DNA of 50,936 nt from Burkholderiales bacterium Ga0077547. GTDB taxonomy: Bacteria > Pseudomonadota > Gammaproteobacteria > Burkholderiales > Burkholderiaceae_C. A program made the translations under genes and the position numbers. Positions 16,352 to 25,148 of this stretch are shown here, one piece after another. The notes under the pieces are model-generated. The model was not told where the DNA came from and did not search any database. It was given only the letters and a program-made list of their open reading frames with translations. Numbering within the stretch: position 1 is the stretch's first letter; every line of letters starts with the position of its first letter. The stretch is taken from assembly GCA_001464195.1 (NCBI GenBank), contig LNEY01000024.1, forward strand, positions 1 to 50,936, read 5' to 3'.

Positions 16352-17263
16352 ATGGACACGCCTACAGCCCCCGTCGATGCCGTGACGCCCCATGCCGCCG
16401 CATCGGCACAGGCGGAGGCGTTGTTGCAAGCCATCGACCGGTTGGTGCTGCCGTTGGCACGCCTGGCGGTGTCCAAGGGCATGCCGTTTGGCGTGGTCGA
16501 GGCGCAACTGAAGCAGGCCTTCGTTCAAGCCGCTCGCGAAGCGCATCCGCAGCTGCCCATTCATCGTGCTGTCAGCCGCATCGCCACCACGACAGGCATC
16601 AATCGCCGTGAGGTCACGCGTCTGACGCAGGTGAGCGCGCCACCGCCTCAGCGCCGCCCGGTGGCAGCCGAACTGTTCGCGCATTGGGCCAATGACGCGG
16701 CCTACCAAGGTACCGATGGCCGCCCTTGCGTGTTGCCGCGACAAGGCACGGCGCTGAGCTTTGAATCCTTGGCCCAATCGGTGACAAGGGACGTACACCC
16801 GCGCAGCCTCCTGGACGAGCTGCTCCGCCTTGGGCTGGCCGTACACGATCCTGAATGCGACTCGGTGTCGCTGGTGCAGGACGCCTTCGTGCCTCGTGGC
16901 GATGCCGAGCGGATGCTCGGGTTCCTCAGCGACAACGTCGGCGACCACCTCAGCGCCGCCGTGGCCAATGTCCTGAGCGATGGTCGCGAGCACTTCGAAC
17001 AGGCGGTCTTCGCCGACGAGCTTTCTGCCGAGTCGATCGACAGCCTGCGCACCTTGGTCAGCGCGAAGTGGCGCGATGTCACCGCCGCCCTGGTCCCTGC
17101 GATCGAGACGTTGATCGAGCAGGACCGTGATGCAGGGCGACTGCAGGACCGCCGACTGCGCATCGGCCTTTACACCTTCACCGACAGCATGGATGGCGCG
17201 GCGCCAACCACGCCAGTAGGCCCCTTGACGCTGGCGCCTGCTGGCAACGATTCAACCCCTTGA
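16352..17263 (+). CDS. DUF6502 family protein, probable HTH regulator
   Basis: Protein of 303 aa matching the betaproteobacterial DUF6502 family as I know it: an N-terminal region with LARLAVSKGMPF and a winged-helix-like segment (RIATTTGINRREVTRL, around residues 70-85). The C-terminal half is uncharacterised. ATG 16352 is preferred over an in-frame ATG at 16322, which lies inside the palindrome at 16319-16341. The stop overlaps nothing, but the next gene's ribosome-binding site begins at it, so the two are an operon. DUF6502 genes commonly sit just before DUF5666 genes, as here. DNA-binding and autorepression at the palindrome are inferences. Confidence 0.75.
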   Translation: MDTPTAPVDAVTPHAAASAQAEALLQAIDRLVLPLARLAVSKGMPFGVVEAQLKQAFVQAAREAHPQLPIHRAVSRIATTTGINRREVTRLTQVSAPPPQRRPVAAELFAHWANDAAYQGTDGRPCVLPRQGTALSFESLAQSVTRDVHPRSLLDELLRLGLAVHDPECDSVSLVQDAFVPRGDAERMLGFLSDNVGDHLSAAVANVLSDGREHFEQAVFADELSAESIDSLRTLVSAKWRDVTAALVPAIETLIEQDRDAGRLQDRRLRIGLYTFTDSMDGAAPTTPVGPLTLAPAGNDSTP

Positions 17264-17274
17264 GGAGAACCTCC

Positions 17275-18558
17275 ATGCCGACAAAACTTCAGCCCACGTC
17301 TTCGCGCCGCGAGGACACCACGCGATCCTGGTGGACGCCTGTGGCGGGCCTGCTCGCAGCCGGTCTGGTGACCGCACTCGTTGCCTGCGGCGGCGGTGGT
17401 GGGGGCAGTGCAGGCGTCGGCACGGGTGGCACGGGCTCGTTTGCCGTGGGCACCATCAGCGGCTTCGGCTCCATCATCGTCAATGGCGTGCGCTATGACG
17501 ACAGCGGTGCCGACATCTTCGACGATGACGACAACGACAGCAACTCGAGCGCGCTGGCCATCGGCCAAGTGGTGGAGATTCGCGGCTCGGTGAACAGCGA
17601 CGGCCTCACTGGAACGGCGAGCAGCATTGCTTACTACTCCGCGCTGAAGGGCCCGGTCACTGCCGTCAACGTGGGCGCTGGCACGGTGACGGTATTTGGT
17701 CAGGTGGTGAACGTCACGGCGACCACGCTTTTCGACGATGTCAGTGGTCTGGCCGCGCTGGCAGTGGGCAATGTCATCGAGGTTTACGGTCTGCCAGATG
17801 CTGGCGGTGCGATCAAGGCCACCCGCATCGAACTGGAAGCCACCACGATTTCGGGCTTCGGCGGCGATTACCGCCTTCGCGGCGTTGTCTCCGGGCTGGT
17901 GGCCACATCGCCAGGTCAGCGCTTCAGCGTGGGAACGGTCACCGTTCAAACTGACGGTGACACGTCGATCGATGGCGCGATTGCCGATGGCGTATTCGTG
18001 AGCGTGCGCCTGGACAAGACCGCCATCGCCGCCAACACCTACACCGCCGAGCGCGTCAAGGTGAGGAATCGCGTGTATGCAAGCGGCGTGAACGAGGCTG
18101 AAATCGAGGGTCTGATCAGCGAGTTCACCTCGTCCTCGGCACCGTTCAAGGTCAACGGCTACCCGGTTCAACTCGACACCACGGTGACCTATGAAGACGG
18201 CGCCGTGGGCAATCTGGCCAACGGCGTGCGCATCGAGGCCAAGGGAGTAGTGACCTCCGGTGTGCTGGTCGCCCGCAAGGTCGAATTCGAGGACGACGAC
18301 AACGACGGCGGTGATGACGGCAGCGATGCGCCGTACGAGTTCGATGGTGTGGCTGCCTGCAGCACGACACCGTGCGGCAGCCCGACAGGCTCGATCGTTG
18401 TGCGCGGCGTGACCGTGCAGTACGACGCAAACACCCGCTTCGAAGATGGTCTGACGACGGCCACCCTGAATGGCGCGAGGGTCGAAGTGAAGGCTATCGC
18501 CCAGTCCGGATCGGGCGGCACCACGCTGCTGGCGACGCGCATCGAACTCGACGACTGA
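17275..18558 (+). CDS. DUF5666 domain-containing lipoprotein
   Basis: Secreted lipoprotein of 427 aa. A signal peptide ends in the lipobox LVAC, with lipidated Cys38, followed by a glycine-rich linker. The mature part repeats a beta-rich unit of about 60-70 residues four or five times; each unit carries phrases such as AIGQVVEIRGSV, AVGNVIEVYG or ANGVRIEAKGVV. Two strongly acidic stretches (DDDDNDS and DDDNDGGDD) could bind calcium. ATG 17275 is preceded by AGGAGA. It is cotranscribed with the DUF6502 gene. The function of DUF5666 proteins is not known to me; an outer-membrane or periplasmic binding role is plausible. Confidence 0.8.
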   Translation: MPTKLQPTSSRREDTTRSWWTPVAGLLAAGLVTALVACGGGGGGSAGVGTGGTGSFAVGTISGFGSIIVNGVRYDDSGADIFDDDDNDSNSSALAIGQVVEIRGSVNSDGLTGTASSIAYYSALKGPVTAVNVGAGTVTVFGQVVNVTATTLFDDVSGLAALAVGNVIEVYGLPDAGGAIKATRIELEATTISGFGGDYRLRGVVSGLVATSPGQRFSVGTVTVQTDGDTSIDGAIADGVFVSVRLDKTAIAANTYTAERVKVRNRVYASGVNEAEIEGLISEFTSSSAPFKVNGYPVQLDTTVTYEDGAVGNLANGVRIEAKGVVTSGVLVARKVEFEDDDNDGGDDGSDAPYEFDGVAACSTTPCGSPTGSIVVRGVTVQYDANTRFEDGLTTATLNGARVEVKAIAQSGSGGTTLLATRIELDD

Positions 18559-18569
18559 TGGTGTGCAGT

Positions 18570-18587
18570 CACCGGCAGTTGCCGGTG
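18570..18587 (+). repeat. Short perfect hairpin after the DUF5666 gene
   Basis: CACCGGCA (18570-18577) and TGCCGGTG (18580-18587) are perfect 8-base arms separated by two bases. The hairpin stands 12 bases after the stop codon and just before the intrinsic terminator at 18593, which it may assist or protect. Confidence 0.5.
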
Positions 18588-18592
18588 ATCTC

Positions 18593-18632
18593 AGCCCCAG
18601 GCCGCCTGCTCACACAGGCCCTGGGGCTTTTT
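18593..18632 (+). terminator. Rho-independent terminator of the DUF6502/DUF5666 operon
   Basis: AGCCCCAGG (18593-18601) pairs perfectly with CCTGGGGCT (18620-18628), and the stem is followed by a T-run (18628-18632). This is a textbook intrinsic terminator for the plus-strand operon ending at 18558. Confidence 0.85.
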
Positions 18633-18755
18633 CGTTGCGGGAAATCTCAAGAAACATCGGACCGCTTCGCGGCGACAATTTTGGCGGGGGCTGGTGGTGC
18701 AGGTCAGTGCAGCGGCAGAGCTCCGTCCGAATTCACATCATGAGGAGAGACGGGC

Positions 18756-19766
18756 ATGGCACAGCACAGCAATCGACAGTGGATCTTGAAGAAGCGCCCG
18801 GTCGGCGACATCGCCGACGACGATCTGGTGATCGAGACGACGCCGATCCCGACAGCCGGCGACGGCGAGGTCGTGCTCCGCACGCACTACCTGTCTCTGG
18901 ACCCGACCAACCGCATCTGGATGAGTGACATGGTCCAGTACATGCCACCCGTGGCGCTGAACACCGCCATGCGTGGTGCGGTGATGGGCGAGGTGGTCGA
19001 AAGCCGCAGCCCGGCCTACCAGATCGGCGATCAGGTGATGGGACTGGCCACCTGGAGCGACTACTGCTGCGTGCCGGCTGCGAACCTGCAGCTGTGCCCA
19101 CAGCTGCCCGGCATTCCGGTGAAGGAGGTGTTCGGTATTTACACCATCGTCGGGCCCACCGCGTACTTCGGGGTGGTGGATATCGGCCAGCCGAAAGTCG
19201 GCGAGACGCTGGTCGTGTCCGGCGCCGCAGGTGCCGTCGGTGCCCTGGTCGGGCAGATCGCGAAGACCATGGGCTGTCGGGTGGTCGGCATCGCCGGCGG
19301 CAAGGACAAGTGCAAGATGATCGTCGACGAGCTGGGCTTCGACGCCGCCATCGACTACAAGGCGCAGGACGTCGATGCCCAATTGCGTACGCTGTGCCCT
19401 GGTGGCGTCGACATCTATTTCGACAACGTCGGTGGCGACATCCTCGACGCGGTGCTCGGGCAGATGAACCTGTTTGGCCGGGTGATCGTTTGCGGCCTGA
19501 TCTCTGGCTACAACGCTGACGGCCGTGTCCCGGGCCCGAAGAACTACGGCAACATCCTGATGAAGCGCCTGAAGGTGCAGGGCTTCATCGTGCTGGACTA
19601 CATCCCGCGTTACGCGGAGGCCTACCGTGCGCTGACCCAGTGGCACTCGCAGGGAAAGCTGAAGTGGAACCTGCATGAAGTCGAGGGCCTGGAGAACGCG
19701 GTCCAAGCCGTGCGCATGCTCTACACCGGTGGCAACCACGGCAAGCTGATGGTCAAGGTCGCGTGA
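18756..19766 (+). CDS. NADP-dependent MDR-family oxidoreductase (enone/alkenal reductase type)
   Basis: Zinc-free medium-chain dehydrogenase/reductase of 336 aa in the leukotriene B4 dehydrogenase/CurA group, which reduces the double bond of alpha,beta-unsaturated ketones or aldehydes with NADPH. Visible are the N-terminal YLSLDPTNRIWM segment, the nucleotide-binding SGAAGAVGALVGQIAK and the FDNVGGDILD motif of this group. Zinc-ligand cysteines of alcohol dehydrogenases are absent. ATG 18756 has AGGAGA 9 bases upstream. The stop overlaps the GTG of bciA (GTGA), so both are one operon. The substrate is unknown; a link to pigment metabolism is only suggested by position. Confidence 0.87.
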   Translation: MAQHSNRQWILKKRPVGDIADDDLVIETTPIPTAGDGEVVLRTHYLSLDPTNRIWMSDMVQYMPPVALNTAMRGAVMGEVVESRSPAYQIGDQVMGLATWSDYCCVPAANLQLCPQLPGIPVKEVFGIYTIVGPTAYFGVVDIGQPKVGETLVVSGAAGAVGALVGQIAKTMGCRVVGIAGGKDKCKMIVDELGFDAAIDYKAQDVDAQLRTLCPGGVDIYFDNVGGDILDAVLGQMNLFGRVIVCGLISGYNADGRVPGPKNYGNILMKRLKVQGFIVLDYIPRYAEAYRALTQWHSQGKLKWNLHEVEGLENAVQAVRMLYTGGNHGKLMVKVA

Positions 19767-20791
19767 CACCAGCCAGTCCGGATCACACCCGGCGGTCGCC
19801 TCAGCCTCGGCGTGTCTTCGTCCTCGGTGGCACCGGCACCATCGGCCGTGCCACGGTGCGTGCACTGGTGCAGCGCGGGCACGAGGTGGTGTGTTTCGTC
19901 CGCCCACGTGCCGGCGTTGGCGGAGCGTTGGCGGCCGACGACAGCGCGCGTTTGCTGGCCGGTGCGTCGGTGCGCTTCGGCGATGTCAGCGACCCGGCAT
20001 CGCTGGCTCGCGACGGATTTTGCGGCGAGCATTTCGATGCGCTGGTGTCCTGCCTGGCCTCGCGCACGGGGGCACCCCAGGATGCCTGGGCCATCGATCA
20101 CCAGGCGCATCTGCATGCCTTGAGCGCGGCGCAACACGCTGGCGTCACGCAGGTCGTGTTGCTCTCGGCCATTTGCGTGCAGAAGCCATTGCTGGCCTTT
20201 CAGCACGCCAAGCTGGCATTCGAGAAGGCGCTGATCGGGTCGGGACTGAACTATTCGATCGTGCGCCCCACCGCGTTCTTCAAGTCTTTGTCGGGCCAGA
20301 TCGAGCGCGTCAGGAAGGGCAAGCCCTTCCTGGTCTTTGGTGACGGCACGCTGACCGCCTGCAAGCCCATCAGCGACGATGATCTGGGCGCGTACCTCGC
20401 TGACTGCCTGGACGACACCAGCCGACATCGAAAGGTGCTGCCGATCGGCGGGCCGGGAGAGGCGATCACACCGCGCCAGCAAGGCGAGCACCTGTTCGCG
20501 CTGCTGGGTCAACAGCCTCGTTTCAAGCAGGTGCCCGTCGCGCTGCTCGACGCGATCATCGCTGTGCTCGCCACCTTGGGCCGCGTGGCGCCTGCACTGG
20601 CGGCCAAGGCGGAGCTGGCGCGTATCGGTCGCTACTACGCGACCGAATCGATGCTGGTGCTGGATCCGATCACCGGCCGTTACGACGCAGCAGCCACGCC
20701 GTCCACTGGCAGCGACACCTTGTTGGATCACTACGCACGTCTGGTCCGCGGCGAGGTCCAGAACGAGCGCGGCGACCACGCGGTGTTCTGA
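19763..20791 (+). CDS. bciA: Divinyl (proto)chlorophyllide 8-vinyl reductase, BciA type
   Basis: Rossmann-fold reductase of 342 aa (atypical SDR) that reduces the C8 vinyl group of divinyl chlorophyllide with NADPH during bacteriochlorophyll synthesis. Evidence is the N-terminal LGGTGTIGRA (21-30) and the BciA-style middle region containing SAICVQKPLLAFQ, KLAFEKAL and IVRPTAFFKSLSGQ. A C-terminal ISDDDLGAYLADC segment follows. It starts with GTG at 19763, overlapping the preceding stop. It is outside any photosynthesis gene cluster seen here, as is usual for bciA. Alternative: another NAD-dependent epimerase-like protein, but the middle-region match is specific. Confidence 0.85.
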   Translation: MTPASPDHTRRSPQPRRVFVLGGTGTIGRATVRALVQRGHEVVCFVRPRAGVGGALAADDSARLLAGASVRFGDVSDPASLARDGFCGEHFDALVSCLASRTGAPQDAWAIDHQAHLHALSAAQHAGVTQVVLLSAICVQKPLLAFQHAKLAFEKALIGSGLNYSIVRPTAFFKSLSGQIERVRKGKPFLVFGDGTLTACKPISDDDLGAYLADCLDDTSRHRKVLPIGGPGEAITPRQQGEHLFALLGQQPRFKQVPVALLDAIIAVLATLGRVAPALAAKAELARIGRYYATESMLVLDPITGRYDAAATPSTGSDTLLDHYARLVRGEVQNERGDHAVF

Positions 20792-20806
20792 GCCCGCGAT
20801 CCGGGC

Positions 20807-22522
20807 TCAGACCGTCGGTAGCGAGGCAAAGCGAAAGCCACCGCTGCCTTCTGCCTTGACCGCGTACATCGCGTGGTCCGCCGTCGCCAGCAATTCGCTG
20901 ACGCTCTGCCCATCTTGCGGATAGCGGCTGATGCCGATGCTGGCGCCGACCTTCATCTCGACACCAAAGACATCGATCGGCAGATTGATGCCGCTGAGCA
21001 TCTTTTCGGCCACCGCGATCAACTGCGGATGCGTGGTCGCCGCGCCCAGCATCACCACGAATTCATCGCCACCGATGCGGGCCACGGTGTCGCCTTCGCG
21101 CATCATGGCCAGCAAGCGTTGAGCCACGGCCTTCAGCACCAGATCGCCGGTGTCGTGACCGTAACGGTCGTTGATGTCCTTGAAATCATCCAGGTCGATG
21201 AACAGCACGCTGACTTCCCCGCCATAACGGCGAGCGTGGATCATCGCCTTTTCGAGCTGCGACACGAACAGGCGGCGGTTCGGCAAACCCGTGAGCACGT
21301 CGTGCTGGGCCATGTGCTCCAACGCTTGCTGGTTGCTCTGGAGCTGCGACAGGTTGTGGTTGATCTGGTGCTGCATCTGCTGGAGGCTGCGCGCCAGTTC
21401 ACCGATCTCGTCCTGTCGTTCGACGGGCAGATCGCCCGCAGGCTGACCCTTGGCGAAGTTGGCAGCGGCCGCGCTCATCGCGTTGATGGGCTGTGTGAAG
21501 GCGCGCGCCAGCACCGCGGCCAGGACCAGGCATCCCAGGCACAGTCCGAGCACCAACTGCAAGATGGTCACGCCCAGCCGATGTGCCTGCGCGACCACCA
21601 CTGCGAGCGGCTGCGCCAGGCCCAGCACGAGGCGCTTTTCGTGCGATGGCACGTCTATCGGTTGCCCAATGAACGCGGCGACCACCGGCTCGCTGCCCGG
21701 GGCGCTGTCTCCGGCGTCAAAAACGACATGCTCGCGCGCGCCTCGAACGATGTCGTGTGTCATTGGGAACTCTTCCTGGATCAGGATGCGCCGCCCGCGG
21801 TCGAAGCCGAAGGTGCGCGTCGGGTCCGGGTGGATCAGGATGTCGCCATCGTCGTTGGCAAGAAACAGCTTGAAGTTCGCTGGCAAATCGGCGGCCAGCA
21901 GCGCGAACATGCCGTTCAGGTCGACGTTGATCACCACCACGCCCAGTGGTGCGCCCAGTGCATCGGTGACGGGTGTGGCCAGTTGCAAGGCCGGCTGGTC
22001 CAGCCCGGCGTAGGTGCCGCGCTCGTGATTGACCGCGATCTCGGACAGGTAGAACTCTCCCGCCTTCAACTGCAAGGTCTCGGCGACGTACGGGTAGTGG
22101 CCTTTCTCCTGCAGATCATCCCCCGAAACCTCGACAGGCAGATCACCTTGCCGGTCGACGCGTACCCGCTCCAGGCCGTGCTCACGGGCCGAAATGAGCC
22201 GAATCTGGAAGTACGACGGGTGGGCCAACATCATCCGTTCAAACAAGGTGGCCAACTGCCTGGCCTGTGCGTTGTCCGCGTGCTGCAGTACCGCCAGTGT
22301 GCTGGGCAAACGCGCGAGCACTTCGAGGTTGCGGGTGATTTCCTGGCGTGACTGCGTGATCCGCCGCGCCAGAACCTGGGTCGATGTCAGCAACCGCTCC
22401 TGGGCCGATTCAACCAGCAGTTGTCGGCTGGTCTGGTACGCGTAGAGCCCCGTCAGGCCCGACGCAAGAGCGCCCACCACCGCCAGCAGAAGTGCAAGCT
22501 TGCGGGCGATGCCCAGCTTCAC
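20807..22522 (-). CDS. Membrane diguanylate cyclase with periplasmic sensor, HAMP and GGDEF domains
   Basis: A 571-aa inner-membrane enzyme making cyclic di-GMP. Order: transmembrane helix (about 7-27), a periplasmic Cache-like sensor (about 30-305), a second helix (about 315-340), HAMP (about 340-390), coiled linker, then GGDEF (about 412-565). The active site GGDEF is intact at 484-488. The inhibitory I-site RxxD (REGD) lies five residues upstream, so product feedback is expected. GTG 22522 overlaps the TGA of the PotD-like gene (GTGA), a better start than an in-frame codon 90 bases upstream. The close coupling suggests that the binding protein presents its ligand to this sensor. Confidence 0.9.
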   Translation of the reverse strand: MKLGIARKLALLLAVVGALASGLTGLYAYQTSRQLLVESAQERLLTSTQVLARRITQSRQEITRNLEVLARLPSTLAVLQHADNAQARQLATLFERMMLAHPSYFQIRLISAREHGLERVRVDRQGDLPVEVSGDDLQEKGHYPYVAETLQLKAGEFYLSEIAVNHERGTYAGLDQPALQLATPVTDALGAPLGVVVINVDLNGMFALLAADLPANFKLFLANDDGDILIHPDPTRTFGFDRGRRILIQEEFPMTHDIVRGAREHVVFDAGDSAPGSEPVVAAFIGQPIDVPSHEKRLVLGLAQPLAVVVAQAHRLGVTILQLVLGLCLGCLVLAAVLARAFTQPINAMSAAAANFAKGQPAGDLPVERQDEIGELARSLQQMQHQINHNLSQLQSNQQALEHMAQHDVLTGLPNRRLFVSQLEKAMIHARRYGGEVSVLFIDLDDFKDINDRYGHDTGDLVLKAVAQRLLAMMREGDTVARIGGDEFVVMLGAATTHPQLIAVAEKMLSGINLPIDVFGVEMKVGASIGISRYPQDGQSVSELLATADHAMYAVKAEGSGGFRFASLPTV

Positions 22523-23571
22523 GATGCCAGAACCTTGCTGGCGCGATCGCCCGATACGATGCGGCTCCACAGCTGATTGCGGTGTTCTTCGCTTTCCACG
22601 GGCTGCAACCAACGCAGCATCTCGCTGGCCTCGTCGTCTGGTTCGGCAGCGGTGGTGTTACTCAGCCCCTGGCGGCTCGTCAGCACCTGACCCGGCTCGC
22701 TTTCCAGCAAGTAGTTGATCCAGGCCGTGGCGAGGCTCAGGTTGCGCGCGCTGCGCGTGATGACCCAGCAGTCCAGCCACGCCAGCGCGCCTTCTTTGGG
22801 CAGCGCGTAGCCGACGTTCAGCCCTGCGGCCTTGCAAAGCTGCAATTGCTGCTTGCCGAAATTGGCGAACATCACCGCGGCCTGCCGGTGCTTGAACAAC
22901 GCGACTGATTCATCAGGGCGCGTGTAGAAACCTGTGACATTGCGGCGCAGGGCGATCAGTCGATCAACCGCACGCGGCCAGTCGCTCTTGCCCAGTTTGA
23001 ACGGTGAATCCAGTCCCAGTGAGAGAGCGGCCAGCGAGAAATTGTGGGTGCCGCCGTTGTAGGCGACGACCTTGCCGCGGTAGCGCTCGTCCCACAAGGC
23101 GGACAGCGACTCGGGGGCCTGGGACATCTGCTGCTGGTCGTAGATCAGTCCCATTTCGGCGTAGGTGTACGGAACGGCATAGACCACACCGCCGTGGACG
23201 ATGCCCGGGATGGATTTCAGGTCGCGGAACCGTGGGCGCTGTCGCGCGAGGTTCGGCACTTGCTCGGTGGCGATACCAACCACCAGGCCCTTGCGGATGT
23301 AGCGCTGTAATTCGGCGGTGTTCACCGCGAAGACATCGAAATCCTGCGCCCCGTTGGCAATGATCTTGTTCCACAGGTCGAGGTCGGAATCGATGACCGT
23401 GATCTCGACCCGGCTGCTGTGGCGCTGCTCGAAGGTCCGAACGACGTCCGGGTCAGCGTAACCGGGCCACGCCAGCACGCGCAGGGGTTCTACCGCCGCG
23501 CGGGCCCGCCCTGATGTGGTCGCCGCCAGGGCGACACAGAACTGTCGACGGTTGGGGTGGAGCACGATCAT
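22519..23571 (-). CDS. PotD/PotF-like periplasmic solute-binding protein
   Basis: Extracellular solute-binding protein of 350 aa of the spermidine/putrescine-binding type. The N terminus carries a twin-arginine-like NRRQF signal, followed by the mature start LRVLAWPGYADPD, typical for PotD. FDVFAVNTAELQRYI and AVPYTYAEMGLIYD are further family segments. No permease or ATPase gene is next to it. Instead its stop overlaps the start of a diguanylate cyclase, which recalls the NspS-MbaA polyamine sensor pair of Vibrio cholerae. Its role is therefore probably sensing rather than uptake. The ligand could be a polyamine or another small cation. Confidence 0.85.
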   Translation of the reverse strand: MIVLHPNRRQFCVALAATTSGRARAAVEPLRVLAWPGYADPDVVRTFEQRHSSRVEITVIDSDLDLWNKIIANGAQDFDVFAVNTAELQRYIRKGLVVGIATEQVPNLARQRPRFRDLKSIPGIVHGGVVYAVPYTYAEMGLIYDQQQMSQAPESLSALWDERYRGKVVAYNGGTHNFSLAALSLGLDSPFKLGKSDWPRAVDRLIALRRNVTGFYTRPDESVALFKHRQAAVMFANFGKQQLQLCKAAGLNVGYALPKEGALAWLDCWVITRSARNLSLATAWINYLLESEPGQVLTSRQGLSNTTAAEPDDEASEMLRWLQPVESEEHRNQLWSRIVSGDRASKVLAS

Positions 23572-23752
23572 TCAGGAAAGACTGTACGAAAATGTAACGG
23601 GTGCGCCGCGGCGGTATGCACTTGCCGTCGCGCTGGCCACTGGCCACGCGGCCTTGCCACTGCACAGATTGTCGGCCGGTCAGGGGCATGTTTGAGTTCA
23701 AGTGACCCCGAGGCGACTCCGCCCTTCTTGTGCACCCTGCACAATCCTGCGG

Positions 23753-25141
23753 ATGCGCTCCGCGCCGACTTCTCTGGCCCCAACGCCACTGGCTGCGCCG
23801 ACTGACAGCGCCCCGGCGGCGGTGCGCTTTACCGAGGCGCTGCGCTTCTGGTTGAAGCTCGGCTTCATCAGTTTTGGCGGGCCCGCGGGGCAGATCGCGA
23901 TCATGCACACCGAGCTGGTCGAGCGCCGCCGCTGGATCAGCGAGAAGCGCTTCCTGCACGCCCTCAACTACTGCATGGTGCTGCCTGGCCCCGAGGCCCA
24001 GCAGCTCGCCACCTACATCGGCTGGTTGATGCATCGCACCGCAGGAGGCATTGCGGCAGGCTTGCTGTTCGTGCTGCCGTCGCTGTTCATCCTGATCGGG
24101 CTGTCGTGGATCTACTTGCGCTTTGGGGACGTGCCGCTGGTCGCGGGCACCTTCTACGGCATCAAGCCGGCGGTCACTGCGCTGGTCGTGCATGCGGCTT
24201 ACCGCATCGGCGGCCGGGCGTTGAAGAACGGCTGGATGTGGGCCATCGCAGCCGCGGCGTTCGTGGGGATCTTCGCGCTCCACGTTCCCTTCCCGGCCAT
24301 CGTGCTGGCAGCGGCTCTGATCGGCTACGTCGGCGCGAAAGTCGCACCCCAGGTGTTCGCGCTGGGTGGTGGGCATGGCAATGCTCACAAAACCTACGGC
24401 CGCGCATTGATCGACGACGACACGCCGCCGCCAGACCATGCGCTGTTCAAGCGCCGTCGCTTGCTCATGGTGCTGTCCGTGGGCCTGGGCCTCTGGGCGG
24501 GGGCGATGGCGGTGCTGCTGCTGACCCAGGGCGTGCAGGGCACACTGACGCAGATGGGTTGGTTCTTCACCAAGGCCGCGCTGCTGACCTTCGGTGGCGC
24601 CTATGCGGTGCTGCCCTATGTGTACCTGGGTGCGGTGGAACACCACCAATGGCTGAGCGGCGCCCAGATGATTGACGGCCTGGCGCTCGGCGAGACCACG
24701 CCGGGCCCGCTCATCATGGTGGTGGCGTTCGTCGGCTTCGTGGGCGGCTGGCTGAAGCCGATGTTCGGCCCCGACGCGCTGTTCACCGCTGGCGCCGTGG
24801 CGGCCACCGTGGTGACCTTCTTCACCTTCTTGCCGTCCTTCATCTTCATCCTGGCGGGCGGCCCGGTGATCGAGGCCACGCATGGCAAGCTGGGCTTCAC
24901 CGCACCGTTGTCAGCAATCACCGCCGCCGTGGTCGGTGTGATCCTGAACCTGGCCTTGTTCTTCGCCTACCACGTGCTGTGGCCGCAGGGCTTCGAGGGG
25001 CGCTTCGATGCCGTGTCGGCGCTGATCGCGGTCGCCGCTGCGGTGGCCTTGTTCCGCTTCAGGGCCGGCGTGATGCCACTGCTCGGCGCCTGTGCAGCCG
25101 TCGGCCTTGCGGTCACGCTGCTGGCGCCCGGCTGGCGCTGA
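23753..25141 (+). CDS. chrA: Chromate efflux transporter ChrA
   Basis: Long-chain CHR-family transporter of 462 aa with two homologous halves, each carrying a chromate transporter domain. The first half shows [12 protein letters not shown] and [15 protein letters not shown]; the second shows [13 protein letters not shown] and [13 protein letters not shown], the duplicated FGG and PGP motifs of the family. About ten to twelve membrane segments are visible. ATG 23753 is chosen rather than the GTG at 23702, since the conserved part begins near [12 protein letters not shown]. It may export chromate, giving resistance, in exchange for protons. The flavoprotein gene follows after 7 bases and is likely cotranscribed. 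No ChrB regulator is present. Confidence 0.92.
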   Translation: MRSAPTSLAPTPLAAPTDSAPAAVRFTEALRFWLKLGFISFGGPAGQIAIMHTELVERRRWISEKRFLHALNYCMVLPGPEAQQLATYIGWLMHRTAGGIAAGLLFVLPSLFILIGLSWIYLRFGDVPLVAGTFYGIKPAVTALVVHAAYRIGGRALKNGWMWAIAAAAFVGIFALHVPFPAIVLAAALIGYVGAKVAPQVFALGGGHGNAHKTYGRALIDDDTPPPDHALFKRRRLLMVLSVGLGLWAGAMAVLLLTQGVQGTLTQMGWFFTKAALLTFGGAYAVLPYVYLGAVEHHQWLSGAQMIDGLALGETTPGPLIMVVAFVGFVGGWLKPMFGPDALFTAGAVAATVVTFFTFLPSFIFILAGGPVIEATHGKLGFTAPLSAITAAVVGVILNLALFFAYHVLWPQGFEGRFDAVSALIAVAAAVALFRFRAGVMPLLGACAAVGLAVTLLAPGWR

Positions 25142-25148
25142 GGCCGCG

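Noticed and set aside
22519..23571. Polyamine ABC uptake operon
   Set aside because: No permease or ATPase gene is adjacent; the only coupled gene is a diguanylate cyclase.
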